Source of the DNA: Mesorhizobium amorphae
Lineage (GTDB): Bacteria; Pseudomonadota; Alphaproteobacteria; Rhizobiales; Rhizobiaceae
Direction of reading: 5' to 3'
Length of the DNA: 64,000 nucleotides
Assembly: GCF_014843845.1 (NCBI RefSeq)
Contig: NZ_JHQS01000015.1
Coordinates: 1-64,000 of the forward strand
The translations under genes and the position numbers were made by a program. Positions 49,272 to 57,669 of the stretch are shown here, piece by piece; within the stretch, counting starts at the first letter, position 1; each line of letters starts with the position of its first letter. Below the pieces are notes generated by a model that saw only the letters and a program-made list of their open reading frames with translations, made no database searches and was not told the DNA's origin.

Positions 49272-50002
49272 CAGCTCCCGCCGCCCCGCAAATGCTCGAT
49301 CAGCAGCCGGTCTCCCGGCCTGCCCCTGGCTTCCAGCGCCTTCAGTCCACCGGTCGCGAACATGGCGACCGCGGAAAGCATTCCTGCCAGGGTCGCGGCA
49401 GCCCGCCGATCAAACCGGAACCAAGCCCCTTTGGACAGCCGCGCGATTTCCTTGAACGCCTTTTCCGCGCCGGAATCATGACCTTCCTGGAAGACGAAGA
49501 CCGGAACGCCATGCAGACCGAGGCTGGCGGCCTTGTCGGCCAGGTCGTCGGGGTTTTCTTCCATCGCGTCGCCGATATAGACAAGGGCATTGACCTTGGC
49601 CTTGGCCGTCGCCTTCAGCGCATGGGCGAGCACCTTGCCGATCTGGGTGTTGCCGCTGCGGCATTCAATGCCGGTCATCAGCTGCTTCAAGGCATTGGTG
49701 TCGGTGACGAAATCGGACGAGCGGCATTCGCCAAGCCCCCGGAAATAGACCAGTTGGACGCTGAGGCTGCCGACCTTGCCGACGGCGTCGAACATCTCAC
49801 CCTGCAGCGCATTGGCCAGATCCCAGGTCGGCTGCCGGCTCATCGTTGCGTCGAGGGACAGGATCAGACGGCCCACGCCGGTCGCGGACACGGCAAGGGT
49901 CCTCGCCTGACGGATAAAGGCATCGATCTCGCCGGCGCTGGATTGAGGTTTGACCGGCGCAGAATCGGCCTTTGCGGGCACGGGCTGCTTGTTGTCGCTC
50001 AT
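49271..50002 (-). CDS. VWA domain-containing protein
   Basis: The 243-residue protein has a von Willebrand A fold with a MIDAS-like metal site: Asp51-x-Thr53-x-Ser55 ('LDATMS'), a Thr in 'GNTQIGKVLA' and an Asp in 'YIGDAMEENPD'. Thr replaces the usual first Ser. A hydrophobic stretch near the C terminus ('LAGMLSAVAMFATGG') may contact the membrane. There is no signal peptide. The ATG at 50002 is preferred over 50056 on sequence character. It overlaps the J-protein start by one base. No MoxR ATPase, the usual partner of stand-alone VWA proteins, is nearby. Confidence 0.8.
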   Translation of the reverse strand: MSDNKQPVPAKADSAPVKPQSSAGEIDAFIRQARTLAVSATGVGRLILSLDATMSRQPTWDLANALQGEMFDAVGKVGSLSVQLVYFRGLGECRSSDFVTDTNALKQLMTGIECRSGNTQIGKVLAHALKATAKAKVNALVYIGDAMEENPDDLADKAASLGLHGVPVFVFQEGHDSGAEKAFKEIARLSKGAWFRFDRRAAATLAGMLSAVAMFATGGLKALEARGRPGDRLLIEHLRGGGS

Positions 50003-50103
50003 GAGATCAAGATGTGGCGCGACGGCAGCGCTTGCAAGTCCCATCATGGGCGACATGAAGGACCAGTACGGCCGGGCAGGAGAAGCGGTTTCAGGACAGC
50101 TGA

Positions 50104-50541
50104 CTAAAGCAGGCCGAGTTCGGCCAGTTCGAGCCGCAGTTTCGGCGGCATCTCGGCAATCGCGGCCTTGCCCTTGCCGAGATCGGAGGGCGCATCGGAC
50201 GGCTTCAGGTATCGCCAGCCCTGGAAAGCGCGGCGCGGCTGCCAGTCGGTGCGCACGACTTGCGGGTCGAGCATAAGATGGCAGCGGCCGATGCCTTCGT
50301 CATCGGTGAACGGCCGGATCTCGGTGATCAGCTGGCGGCACTGCACATTGCCTTTGATCACCCAATAGAGCGAGCCGCCATCGGTGATCTCGGCGCCACG
50401 CGTCGGCACCATGCGGGTGGTGTGCCAGTGTTCCGCAGGCTCCCCGGCGCGGCGGCGCTCATCGAGCCGAAAGGCGATCCACTCTTCCAGATCCTCGACG
50501 CTGTCGCAGCCGACGCAAAGTTTTAGGAGATTGAGAGCCAT
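50104..50541 (-). CDS. DUF1489 family protein
   Basis: The 145-residue cytosolic protein matches DUF1489 from its start 'ALNLLKLCVG' through 'WHTTRMVPTRGAEI', 'GGSLYWVIKG', 'DPQVVRTDWQPRRAFQGWRYL' (core 'RTDWQPRRAFQGWRYL') and 'PPKLRLELAELGLL'. DUF1489 is common in Alphaproteobacteria and has no known role. It is 101 bases upstream of the VWA/J-protein pair and on the same strand, so possibly cotranscribed with them. Confidence 0.88.
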   Translation of the reverse strand: MALNLLKLCVGCDSVEDLEEWIAFRLDERRRAGEPAEHWHTTRMVPTRGAEITDGGSLYWVIKGNVQCRQLITEIRPFTDDEGIGRCHLMLDPQVVRTDWQPRRAFQGWRYLKPSDAPSDLGKGKAAIAEMPPKLRLELAELGLL

Positions 50542-50625
50542 GGCCCAAGATTTAGCCTGACAGCCCAGCGCGTCAACGGCCTCATCGACTTCTCCACAGT
50601 GCCAGTACGGAACGCCGGGGTCGGC

Positions 50626-52029
50626 TCAGCACTCCACCACATTGACGGCGAGACCGCCAAGGCTGGTCTCCTTGTACCTCTCGTTCATATCGAGGCCGGT
50701 TTGGCGCATGGTCTCGATCGCCGCGTCGAGCGGCACGAAGTGAACGCCGTCGCCCTTGATCGCCAGCGAGGCGGCGGTCACGGCCTTGACGGCGCCGAGT
50801 GCGTTGCGCTCGATGCAGGGCACCTGCACCAGTCCGCCAACAGGATCGCAGGTCATGCCGAGATGGTGTTCGAGCGCGATCTCGGCAGCGTTCTCGACCT
50901 GCTCGGGCGTGCCACCCATGACGGCGCAAAGCCCAGCCGCCGCCATCGCCGAGGCCGAACCCACCTCGCCCTGGCAGCCGACCTCGGCGCCCGAGATCGA
51001 AGCGTTGGTCTTGATGATGCCGCCGACGGCCGCCGCCGTCAGCAGGAAGTCGCGGATGCCCGGCTGGTCGGCCTCGGGATGGAAATGCAGCCAGTAGCGC
51101 AGCACCGCCGGCAGCGTGCCGGCAGCGCCATTGGTCGGCGCCGTAACGACTCGGCCGCCGGCGGCATTCTCCTCATTGACCGCCATGGCATAGATCGACA
51201 GCCAGTCATTGGCGAGCAGCGGATTGGGCCGGTTCTGCTGCCATTCTTCCTGCAGCTTGTCGTGCAGCCGGCGGGCGCGGCGGCGCACCTTCAGCCCGCC
51301 GGGCATGATGCCGTCCTGCGACAGGCCGCGGTCGATGCAGCCCTTCATGGCGCTCCAGATGGCGTCGAGGCCGCTGTCGAGCTTCTCGCGCGACATTTGC
51401 GTCTCTTCGTTGACGCGCTTCATCTCGGCGATGGAAAGCCCGCTCCTGCCCGCCATCGCCAGCATTTCGACGGCATTCTTGAAGGGGTAAGGCACCTTCT
51501 TGCCTTCGATCGTCACCGAGCCCTTGGCCTTCATCCGCTGCAGCTCTTCGTCGGAAACGACGAAGCCACCGCCGATCGAATAATAGATGCGCTTGAGCAG
51601 CAGGCGGTCGGCGGCATCGTAGGCGTAGAAGGCCATGCCGTTGGCGTGGCCGGTCAGCGGCGTCTTCTTGTCGAGTACCAGATCTGTCGCCGAATCAAAG
51701 CGATAGGCGGGGTGTCCGGGCGGCGAGATCCGCTTGTCGGCGGCGATGCGGGCGACGATGCCGTCGGCCTGGTCGGGATCCACCGTCTGTGGCGTCTCAC
51801 CGGCCAGCCCCAGCACCACGGCGCGGTCCGAACCATGGCCGATGCCGGTATAGGCGAGCGAGCCGTGCAGGCTGGCGGCGATGCGGTCGACCCTGGCGCC
51901 GGCCGGGCGTGGCCAGTCGTCCCCGGCAACCTCGTCGAGGAAACGCCGCGCGGCCGTCATCGGCCCCATCGTGTGCGAGCTCGACGGGCCGATGCCGATC
52001 TTGAACAGGTCGAAAACCGAAAGGAACAC
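50626..52029 (-). CDS. sdaA: L-serine ammonia-lyase, single-chain iron-sulfur type
   Basis: The enzyme deaminates L-serine to pyruvate using a [4Fe-4S] cluster. The 467-residue protein has the N-terminal '[13 protein letters not shown]' (beta-type domain) and, in the alpha-type domain, cysteines in 'GCQGEVGSA', '[18 protein letters not shown]' (core '[12 protein letters not shown]') and the terminal 'VEC'. The start is GTG with GGAG ten bases upstream. Two copies of a 13-base direct repeat lie immediately before the start and may be part of its regulation. It is divergent from the RutB-like gene. Confidence 0.95.
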   Translation of the reverse strand: MFLSVFDLFKIGIGPSSSHTMGPMTAARRFLDEVAGDDWPRPAGARVDRIAASLHGSLAYTGIGHGSDRAVVLGLAGETPQTVDPDQADGIVARIAADKRISPPGHPAYRFDSATDLVLDKKTPLTGHANGMAFYAYDAADRLLLKRIYYSIGGGFVVSDEELQRMKAKGSVTIEGKKVPYPFKNAVEMLAMAGRSGLSIAEMKRVNEETQMSREKLDSGLDAIWSAMKGCIDRGLSQDGIMPGGLKVRRRARRLHDKLQEEWQQNRPNPLLANDWLSIYAMAVNEENAAGGRVVTAPTNGAAGTLPAVLRYWLHFHPEADQPGIRDFLLTAAAVGGIIKTNASISGAEVGCQGEVGSASAMAAAGLCAVMGGTPEQVENAAEIALEHHLGMTCDPVGGLVQVPCIERNALGAVKAVTAASLAIKGDGVHFVPLDAAIETMRQTGLDMNERYKETSLGGLAVNVVEC

Positions 52030-52043
52030 GCGGCGCTGTCTCC

Positions 52044-52072
52044 TGGACCCTTTGAAGCTTGGACCCTTTGAA
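52044..52072. repeat. Tandem 13-base direct repeat upstream of sdaA
   Basis: TGGACCCTTTGAA occurs at 52044-52056 and 52060-52072, a 16-base period, starting 15 bases before the sdaA GTG. It may be a duplicated regulator half-site or a slippage product. On the minus strand it precedes the ribosome-binding site. Confidence 0.5.
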
Positions 52073-52254
52073 ACCTACATATAGGAATTCTCATGATGTT
52101 TCCGCTGTTTTGAAGATTACGGCGCGGCGCCCGCCGACCTTGTTTGCTCCTGCAGCGACATTGGTTGCTAGACCATGACGGCGCGATTAATCTGCCCTTG
52201 CGCCCCCGAAGGCGGCGCCAGTGCCTTGCTTGTCACTTACCCAGGGAGGAAGCA

Positions 52255-52950
52255 ATGCTCGCCTTGAATGCCAAGCCGGATCCGGTGGGTATCGTGCCTG
52301 CCCAGACAGCCATCATTGTGGTGGACATGCAGAACGCCTTTGCTTCGGCAGGCGGCATGTTCGACCTGGCAGGGTTCGACATATCCGGCGCGGCACCAGC
52401 CATCGAGGCCAACAAGCGCCTGCTTGCTGCCGCGCGCAAAGCGGGCGTGACGGTGGTCTATCTGCAGATGTCGTACAGACCCGATCTCAGCGATGCGGGA
52501 GATCCCTCCTCACCGAACTACCACAAGGAACTGGGGATGGTCATGATGCGCGGGCGCCCGGAGCTTCGCGGCAAGCTGCTGATCGACAACAGCTGGGATT
52601 GGCAAATCGTCGATGCGCTGAAGCCCGAGCCCGGCGACCATGTCATCCGCAAATCCCGCTACAGCGGCTTTTGCAATACCGGCCTGGAGGCGTATCTGCG
52701 AGCCCGCAAGATTCGCCATCTGCTGTTCACCGGGGTCGCCACCAATGTCTGCGTCGATGCAACGGCGCGCGACGCCTACATGCTGGAATTCTGGCCGATC
52801 CTGGTCGAGGACGCGATGAACCATTCTGGCCCGGACTTCAACCGCCAGTCAACGCTGTGGAATTTCGAAAACGCGTTCGGATGGGTCACCAGGACCGACA
52901 TGGTCATCGACGCCTTGCGCGTGAAAACTGCCGAACCGTTGCCGGCCTAG
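52255..52950 (+). CDS. RutB-like ureidoacrylate amidohydrolase (isochorismatase fold)
   Basis: This 231-residue cysteine hydrolase has the triad Asp24 ('VDMQNAF'), Lys133 ('IRKSRYSGF') and Cys166 ('ATNVCVDATARD'), at the same positions I recall for E. coli RutB. The 'GFDISGAAPAI', 'SPNYHKELG' and 'NSWDWQIVD' segments also fit. RutB cleaves ureidoacrylate in the Rut pyrimidine breakdown pathway, but no other rut gene is here, so the physiological substrate may be another amide. The start is supported by a GGGAGGA ribosome-binding site five bases upstream. A DUF599 gene follows. Confidence 0.82.
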   Translation: MLALNAKPDPVGIVPAQTAIIVVDMQNAFASAGGMFDLAGFDISGAAPAIEANKRLLAAARKAGVTVVYLQMSYRPDLSDAGDPSSPNYHKELGMVMMRGRPELRGKLLIDNSWDWQIVDALKPEPGDHVIRKSRYSGFCNTGLEAYLRARKIRHLLFTGVATNVCVDATARDAYMLEFWPILVEDAMNHSGPDFNRQSTLWNFENAFGWVTRTDMVIDALRVKTAEPLPA

Positions 52951-52992
52951 CCGGTCATCGAAGCGGCCGCCTTGCCTGTGGTACAAAGGAAC

Positions 52993-53736
52993 ATGGGCGA
53001 TTCCTTCCATCTGTCGACGGCCGATCTCGCGGCACTGGGCTTCTTCCTCCTCGTGTGGGTGCTGCATACGCTCGCCTCCGACGGCAGGCTGGTCAGCCGT
53101 GTGTCGCTGACGACGGCGATGAACGCGCAGCGCGAGACGTGGATGCGGACCATGGCCGAGCGCGAGATCCGCATCGTCGACACCGCCATCATGAGCGGCC
53201 TGCAGCAGGGCACCGCCTTCTTCGCGTCCAGTTCGCTGATCGCGCTCGGCGGCTGCTTTGCGCTGCTTGGCGCCTCGGATCAGGTTCTGGCGGTGCTGAG
53301 CGACTTGCCGTTGAGTGCGACCCCATCGCGCCCGGCGTTCCAGATAAAAGTCTTCGGCCTGGTGCTGATCCTCGCCTTCGCCTTTTTCAAATTTGGCTGG
53401 GCCTATCGGCTGTTCAACTATTGCTCGATCCTGATCGGCTGCGTGCCGATCTCGCATGGCGAGGCCTCACGCAATCCGACTACCGAAACAGCGGTCTGGC
53501 GTGCGGCGCGCATGAACATGCTGGCCGGCAAGCATTTCAATTCCGGCCTGCGCGGCGTGTTCTTCTCGATCGCCTATCTCGGCTGGTTCGTCGACCCGAT
53601 CGTGTTCGTGCTGTCGACGCTGCTCTTGCTTGCGGTGCTGGTGCGCCGCCAGTTCTTCTCCGCCGCCAGACAGGCGGTGATCGGTCAGCCGCCGGGCGCC
53701 GGAAACGGGCGATCGATCCGGCCGGACAGCCAATAG
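52993..53736 (+). CDS. DUF599 membrane protein
   Basis: The 247-residue protein has about four hydrophobic helices and the DUF599 features 'DLAALGFFLLVWVLH', 'MRTMAEREIRIVDTAIMSGLQQGTAFFASSSLIALGG' (core 'IVDTAIMSGLQQGTAFFAS') and 'FAFFKFGWAYRLFNYCSILIG' (core 'FKFGWAYRLFNY'). The function is unknown. The ATG at 52993 has AAAGGA before it. Its last 52 bases overlap the convergent ydcF-like gene on the other strand. Confidence 0.82.
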   Translation: MGDSFHLSTADLAALGFFLLVWVLHTLASDGRLVSRVSLTTAMNAQRETWMRTMAEREIRIVDTAIMSGLQQGTAFFASSSLIALGGCFALLGASDQVLAVLSDLPLSATPSRPAFQIKVFGLVLILAFAFFKFGWAYRLFNYCSILIGCVPISHGEASRNPTTETAVWRAARMNMLAGKHFNSGLRGVFFSIAYLGWFVDPIVFVLSTLLLLAVLVRRQFFSAARQAVIGQPPGAGNGRSIRPDSQ

Positions 53737-54482
53737 GCAAAGAGGCCGATCCATTCGCGCATTGCAATCGTCGTGGTCTGTATCGAATCCGCAGAGTTGT
53801 CGCGGAACAGGCCGACGCCCTCCTTGCCCGAGGTGCGGTAGTCGACCGGCCAGGGAATGGTCGCGAAGCCGGCCTTGTCGAACAGCGCCTTGGCGCGCGG
53901 CATGTGAAAGGCCGAGGTCACCAGCAGCCAGGTCTCGCCGGGCTTCGGCGTCACCAATTGCCTGGTGAAGACGGCATTCTCGTAGGTGTTGCGGGACTTG
54001 TTCTCGAGGATCAGCCGGTCGGCCGTGACTCCGAGCGCCGTGAGCAGGCGGGGTGCAGTGTCGGCATCGCCCTCGCCATCGAGAAAGAGTTCGCCTGTGC
54101 CGCCCGAGACGACCACTTTCGCACGGGGAAAGTGCCGGGCAAGGATCGCCGTCTCGACCATGCGGTCGCCGCCGCTGTTCAGCTCGTAGCCGCCACGCAC
54201 CAGATTGATGGCGCCCTCGAAGCCGCCGCCGAGCACGACGATGCCGTCGACCTTCTGTGGCAGCGGCGGCTTGGGAAAGCGCTCTTCAAGCGGATTGAGC
54301 AGCATGGCGCCGAGCGAGCTCCAGGCCGCAAGCGCGAGGATCGGAAAAGCCATCACGCTGCCCGTGACAAACAGTTTTCTGCGCCCAAGCAAGGCGCCAA
54401 GCAGCCCGGCCAGCAGCAGGAAGATCGCCAGGTTGAGCGGCTGAATGAAGAACCAGAAGATTTTGGAAAGATAGAAGAACAT
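53685..54482 (-). CDS. YdcF family protein (DUF218)
   Basis: The 265-residue protein has one or two N-terminal membrane helices (about 3-25 and 40-58) and a DUF218 domain: 'DGIVVLGGGFEGA', 'VVVSGGTGEL', 'LILENKSRNTYENAVF' (core 'ENKSRNTYENA') and 'WLLVTSAFHMPRA'. DUF218 proteins such as SanA and YdcF take part in envelope or vancomycin-tolerance functions, with nucleotide-binding folds; the exact role is unknown. Its end overlaps the DUF599 gene end on the opposite strand. Its start is 71 bases downstream of a small AT-rich gene. Confidence 0.85.
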   Translation of the reverse strand: MFFYLSKIFWFFIQPLNLAIFLLLAGLLGALLGRRKLFVTGSVMAFPILALAAWSSLGAMLLNPLEERFPKPPLPQKVDGIVVLGGGFEGAINLVRGGYELNSGGDRMVETAILARHFPRAKVVVSGGTGELFLDGEGDADTAPRLLTALGVTADRLILENKSRNTYENAVFTRQLVTPKPGETWLLVTSAFHMPRAKALFDKAGFATIPWPVDYRTSGKEGVGLFRDNSADSIQTTTIAMREWIGLFAYWLSGRIDRPFPAPGG

Positions 54483-54553
54483 AAGAGCCGGATGCCTTCT
54501 CGGAATACCCGTCGATTTATACGATGGCTATAGCCTGGCAAGACCGCGGTATC

Positions 54554-54796
54554 TTACAAATAAGAATATATGATGGCAAATATGCAAATTGGAATTGCCG
54601 TTAGCGCCAAAACGTAAAAGCCGATACCGAGCCAATACATTTTTGGTGCTTCGCTCTTCTGATGTAGTCCCGTCTTTGTCTTGAATGTCTTCGTTTTGAA
54701 TGCTGAAATCAACACAGGAACACCGTGCCAAAGCCAGTAGCAATAAAGCGGCAGAAGGATGGCCAGCAGTAACAAGCTGGCATATCCATGCGACAT
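54554..54796 (-). CDS. AT-rich small membrane protein, unrecognised
   Basis: The 80-residue protein has two hydrophobic helices (about 4-27 and 56-80, 'LGIGFYVLALTAIPICIFAII') around a Lys/Thr-rich loop ('TKTFKTKTG'). I count about 44% G+C over 54541-54780, far below its neighbours. The start may be ATG at 54796, or a GTG at 54820 lying within the gatA stop region. It resembles no family that I know. The composition suggests recent acquisition between gatA and ydcF, or relaxed selection. It may be cotranscribed with gatA. Confidence 0.55.
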   Translation of the reverse strand: MSHGYASLLLLAILLPLYCYWLWHGVPVLISAFKTKTFKTKTGLHQKSEAPKMYWLGIGFYVLALTAIPICIFAIIYSYL

Positions 54797-54810
54797 GATC
54801 TTTTCGTTTT

Positions 54811-56376
54811 CTACCACCACTTCTCCGGCTGAAATGTGCCGGCCGCCTGCTCGATGACATAGGCGGTCTGGAACAGCGTTTCCTCGTCGAAGGGACGGCC
54901 GATCAGCTGCAGGCCGAGCGGCAGGCCCTTGGCGTCGAGGCCGGCGGGCACAGCGATGCCGGGCAGGCCAGCCATGTTGACGGTCACGGTGAAGATGTCG
55001 TTGAGGTACATCTTGACCGGATCGGAGGCCATGTCCTCGTCGGCAACGCCGAAGGCAGCCGACGGTGTTGCCGGGGTCAGGATGACATCGACGCCGGCAG
55101 TAAACACGTTCTCGAAGTCGCGCTTGATCAGGGTGCGCACCTTCTGCGCCTGCAGGTAGTAGGCATCGTAATAGCCGGCCGACAGCACATACGTGCCGAT
55201 CATGATGCGGCGCTTGACCTCGCGGCCGAAACCGGCGGCGCGGGTCCTCTCATACATGTCGATGATGTCCTTGCCCGGCACGCGCAGGCCGTAGCGGACG
55301 CCGTCATAGCGGGCGAGGTTGGATGAGGCTTCGGCGGGCGCGACGATGTAATAGGCCGGCAGGGCGTATTTGGTGTGCGGCAGCGAGATGTCGACGATCT
55401 CGGCACCGGCATCCTTCAGCCAGGCAATGCCCTTCTGCCAGAGGGCCTCGATGTCCTCCGGCATGCCGTCGACGCGATATTCCTTGGGAATGCCGACTTT
55501 CATGCCCTTGATCGGCTTGCCGATCGCCGCCTCGTAGTCCGGAACGGGACGGTCGACCGAAGTGGTGTCCTTCAGATCGACGGAGGCCATCGACTTCAAC
55601 AGGATCGCGGCGTCGCGCACGTCGCGGGCGATCGGGCCGGCCTGGTCGAGCGACGAGGCGAAGGCGACGATGCCCCACCGCGAGCATCGACCGTAGGTCG
55701 GCTTGATGCCGACCGTGCCGGTGAAGGCGGCGGGCTGGCGGATCGAGCCGCCAGTGTCGGTCGCCGTGGCGCCGGCGCAGAGGAAGGCCGAGACGGCCGA
55801 TGCCGAACCGCCCGACGAGCCGCCCGGCACGAGTTGGGCGTTGTCGAGCGTACGCGCGGTCTTGGTGCCGCCGGCCGAGACAAAGCCGCCATCCCCCTGA
55901 TGCGTCGTCGGCATCACCACCGTGTCGAGGCGCGAGCGCCGCCACGGGTTGATCACCGGGCCGTAATGGGATGTCTCGTTGGACGAGCCCATGGCGAACT
56001 CGTCCATGTTGAGCTTGCCCAGCATGACGGCGCCGTCGGCCCACAGATTGGCGGTGACGGTCGATTCGTAACGCGGCTTGAACCCGTCCAGCACATGGCT
56101 GCAGGCCTGCGTGTGGACGCCTTCGGTGCCGAACAGATCCTTGATGCCGAGCGGGATGCCTTCCAGCGCACCGCCCTCGCCCTTGGCGAGTTTGGCGTCG
56201 GAGGCCTCGGCCATGTCGCGCGCCTTGTCGCCGGTGACTGTGATATAGGCATTGAGCACCGGATTGGCGCGCTCGATCGCCGAGAGGTAAGCCTCGGTGA
56301 TCTCGGCTGCGGTAATCTCCTTGCCGCGCAGCTTGGCACGGGCCTGCGAAATCGTCAGATGGGTCAGGTCGCTCAT
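54811..56376 (-). CDS. gatA: Glu-tRNA(Gln)/Asp-tRNA(Asn) amidotransferase subunit A
   Basis: GatA releases ammonia from glutamine for the conversion of mischarged Glu-tRNA(Gln). The 521-residue amidase has the triad Lys79 ('GIKDLF'), Ser187 ('GGSSGGSA') and Ser211 ('TGGSIRQPA'). In S. aureus GatA these are, from memory, 79, 154 and 178, so about 33 residues are inserted between Lys79 and Ser187, in about 146-181. The insertion contains '[19 protein letters not shown]'. The ATG at 56376 overlaps the upstream GNAT stop by one base (TGATG). A small AT-rich gene begins near its stop. Confidence 0.95.
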   Translation of the reverse strand: MSDLTHLTISQARAKLRGKEITAAEITEAYLSAIERANPVLNAYITVTGDKARDMAEASDAKLAKGEGGALEGIPLGIKDLFGTEGVHTQACSHVLDGFKPRYESTVTANLWADGAVMLGKLNMDEFAMGSSNETSHYGPVINPWRRSRLDTVVMPTTHQGDGGFVSAGGTKTARTLDNAQLVPGGSSGGSASAVSAFLCAGATATDTGGSIRQPAAFTGTVGIKPTYGRCSRWGIVAFASSLDQAGPIARDVRDAAILLKSMASVDLKDTTSVDRPVPDYEAAIGKPIKGMKVGIPKEYRVDGMPEDIEALWQKGIAWLKDAGAEIVDISLPHTKYALPAYYIVAPAEASSNLARYDGVRYGLRVPGKDIIDMYERTRAAGFGREVKRRIMIGTYVLSAGYYDAYYLQAQKVRTLIKRDFENVFTAGVDVILTPATPSAAFGVADEDMASDPVKMYLNDIFTVTVNMAGLPGIAVPAGLDAKGLPLGLQLIGRPFDEETLFQTAYVIEQAAGTFQPEKWW

Positions 56377-56840
56377 CAGGCAAGGCTCTTTTCGTAAAAC
56401 ACCGACCACTCGGAGTCGGGATAATCCAGCACGGGGCCGCAGCGCGAGAAGCCGGCGCGTTCGTAGACGGTCCAGGCGGCGGGATGGCGGTCGCCGGTTT
56501 CCAGCACCAGACGCTTCAGCCCTTCGCTGCGCGCCAGCGCCTCGACCCGTTCGACGATCTTGGCGCCGATCTTGCGGCCGCGATGCGAGGGCCGCGTGTA
56601 CATGCGCTTGACCTCGCCGACCGAGCCTTCATGGCGCTTCAGCGCGCCGCAGCCGATGGCCAGGCCGTTGTCGCGGGCGATGAAGACGCTCGTGTCCTCG
56701 CCGGCCATCTGCTCGACAGTCAGGTGGTAGCAATGTTCAGGCGGCGTCAGTTCGAGCAGCGTGGCGTTGAGCTCCTCGACCAGGGTGCGCACGTCGTCCT
56801 GCAGCGGCGTCTCGATGGCGATCTCGACTGCCACCGCCAC
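56376..56840 (-). CDS. GNAT family N-acetyltransferase inside the gat operon
   Basis: The 154-residue protein has the acetyl-CoA site '[20 protein letters not shown]' (core 'PSHRGRKIG') and a '[21 protein letters not shown]' ending (core 'TVYERAGF'), as in GCN5-type acetyltransferases. The substrate is unknown. It begins directly at the gatC stop and overlaps the gatA start by one base, so it is firmly embedded in the gatC-gatA transcript. Whether it modifies a tRNA, an aminoacyl group or something unrelated cannot be seen. Confidence 0.87.
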   Translation of the reverse strand: MAVAVEIAIETPLQDDVRTLVEELNATLLELTPPEHCYHLTVEQMAGEDTSVFIARDNGLAIGCGALKRHEGSVGEVKRMYTRPSHRGRKIGAKIVERVEALARSEGLKRLVLETGDRHPAAWTVYERAGFSRCGPVLDYPDSEWSVFYEKSLA

Positions 56841-57128
56841 CTACTCCACCACCTTGGGAACGAGGAAGAAATTCTCATCGGTCGCCGGCGCATTGGCGAC
56901 GATGTCGGTGGCCTTGCTGCCGTCGGTGACGACGTCCTGCCGCTTCTTCATCTCCATCGGCGTGACCGAGGTCATCGGCTCGACGCCGGAGACGTCGACC
57001 TCGTTCAACTGTTCGACGAAGCCAAGGATGGCGTTCAACTCGCCGGTCATGCGCTCAGCGTCCTCTTCGCTCACCGCAATGCGGGCAAGGTGCGCGACGC
57101 GCTTCACTGTCTGAAGATCAACGGACAT
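56841..57128 (-). CDS. gatC: Glu-tRNA(Gln) amidotransferase subunit C
   Basis: GatC is the small subunit that ties GatA to GatB. The 95-residue protein begins '[21 protein letters not shown]' (core '[12 protein letters not shown]'), then '[15 protein letters not shown]' and ends with the family '[11 protein letters not shown]'. It has the normal length. The gatC, GNAT and gatA genes are contiguous; gatB is not adjacent in this window. The ATG at 57128 is preferred over 57233, whose extension overlaps the upstream gene's end. Confidence 0.95.
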   Translation of the reverse strand: MSVDLQTVKRVAHLARIAVSEEDAERMTGELNAILGFVEQLNEVDVSGVEPMTSVTPMEMKKRQDVVTDGSKATDIVANAPATDENFFLVPKVVE

Positions 57129-57216
57129 TTCTGTTGCCTCGGGAAAACCAGCGCTATAGCGGCGCGGCGCTTGCCGCGCAACATGCATCGTCACGCGGGC
57201 AATTGAGACTTTGGGC

Positions 57217-57633
57217 TCAAGGCAGAGCCACACCGTCGCACAGCACGTAACTGCCGCCGTTGCCGGCCTGCTCGCTTTCGTCGACGACCGGGCGGACCGA
57301 AACCAGGTCGATCTGAGTCGGGCTCATCTGCGTGACCGAAAGGACATCCGGAAAGACAAAGCCCGGCTCCTGGCAAATGGCGGTGACCGCCCAGCTTGGC
57401 GAGAGCGTTGCCTTGGTGACCTGAAGGAATTCGCAATTGTATTCGACGCTTTGCAGGCCGTGGGCCGACAGCACGATGTTGCCGGCGTCGATCACGCTCT
57501 GCAGCGTCTCCTTCTTGGCCTTGGTGCAGAGCTCCTCGGACTGGAGATAGACGCCTTCGATGAAATCCTCGGCCGCCGGCGCCGGAGATGCGGCGACCAA
57601 CATCGAAACGCAAAGAGTCTGCCTCAACGCCAT
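57217..57633 (-). CDS. Exported hypothetical protein with four cysteines
   Basis: I do not recognise this 138-residue protein. It has a short signal peptide (about 1-20, 'SPAPAAED'), then a mature region with four cysteines spaced across it (in 'ELCTKA', 'YNCEF', 'AICQEPG' and 'VLCDG'), enough for two disulfides, and a beta-strand-rich centre. This suggests a small periplasmic or secreted protein. It is 88 bases upstream of gatC on the same strand, and 36 bases downstream of the UPF0173 gene. Confidence 0.6.
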   Translation of the reverse strand: MALRQTLCVSMLVAASPAPAAEDFIEGVYLQSEELCTKAKKETLQSVIDAGNIVLSAHGLQSVEYNCEFLQVTKATLSPSWAVTAICQEPGFVFPDVLSVTQMSPTQIDLVSVRPVVDESEQAGNGGSYVLCDGVALP

Positions 57634-57669
57634 GGTTTCATTCCATTTTTCTAGAGTGCGACGGTTTTT

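Noticed and set aside
52221..54533. A 770-codon open frame on the plus strand spanning three recognised genes
   Set aside because: It overlaps the RutB-like, DUF599 and YdcF genes out of frame or antisense; each of those has clear family motifs, whereas this frame has none.
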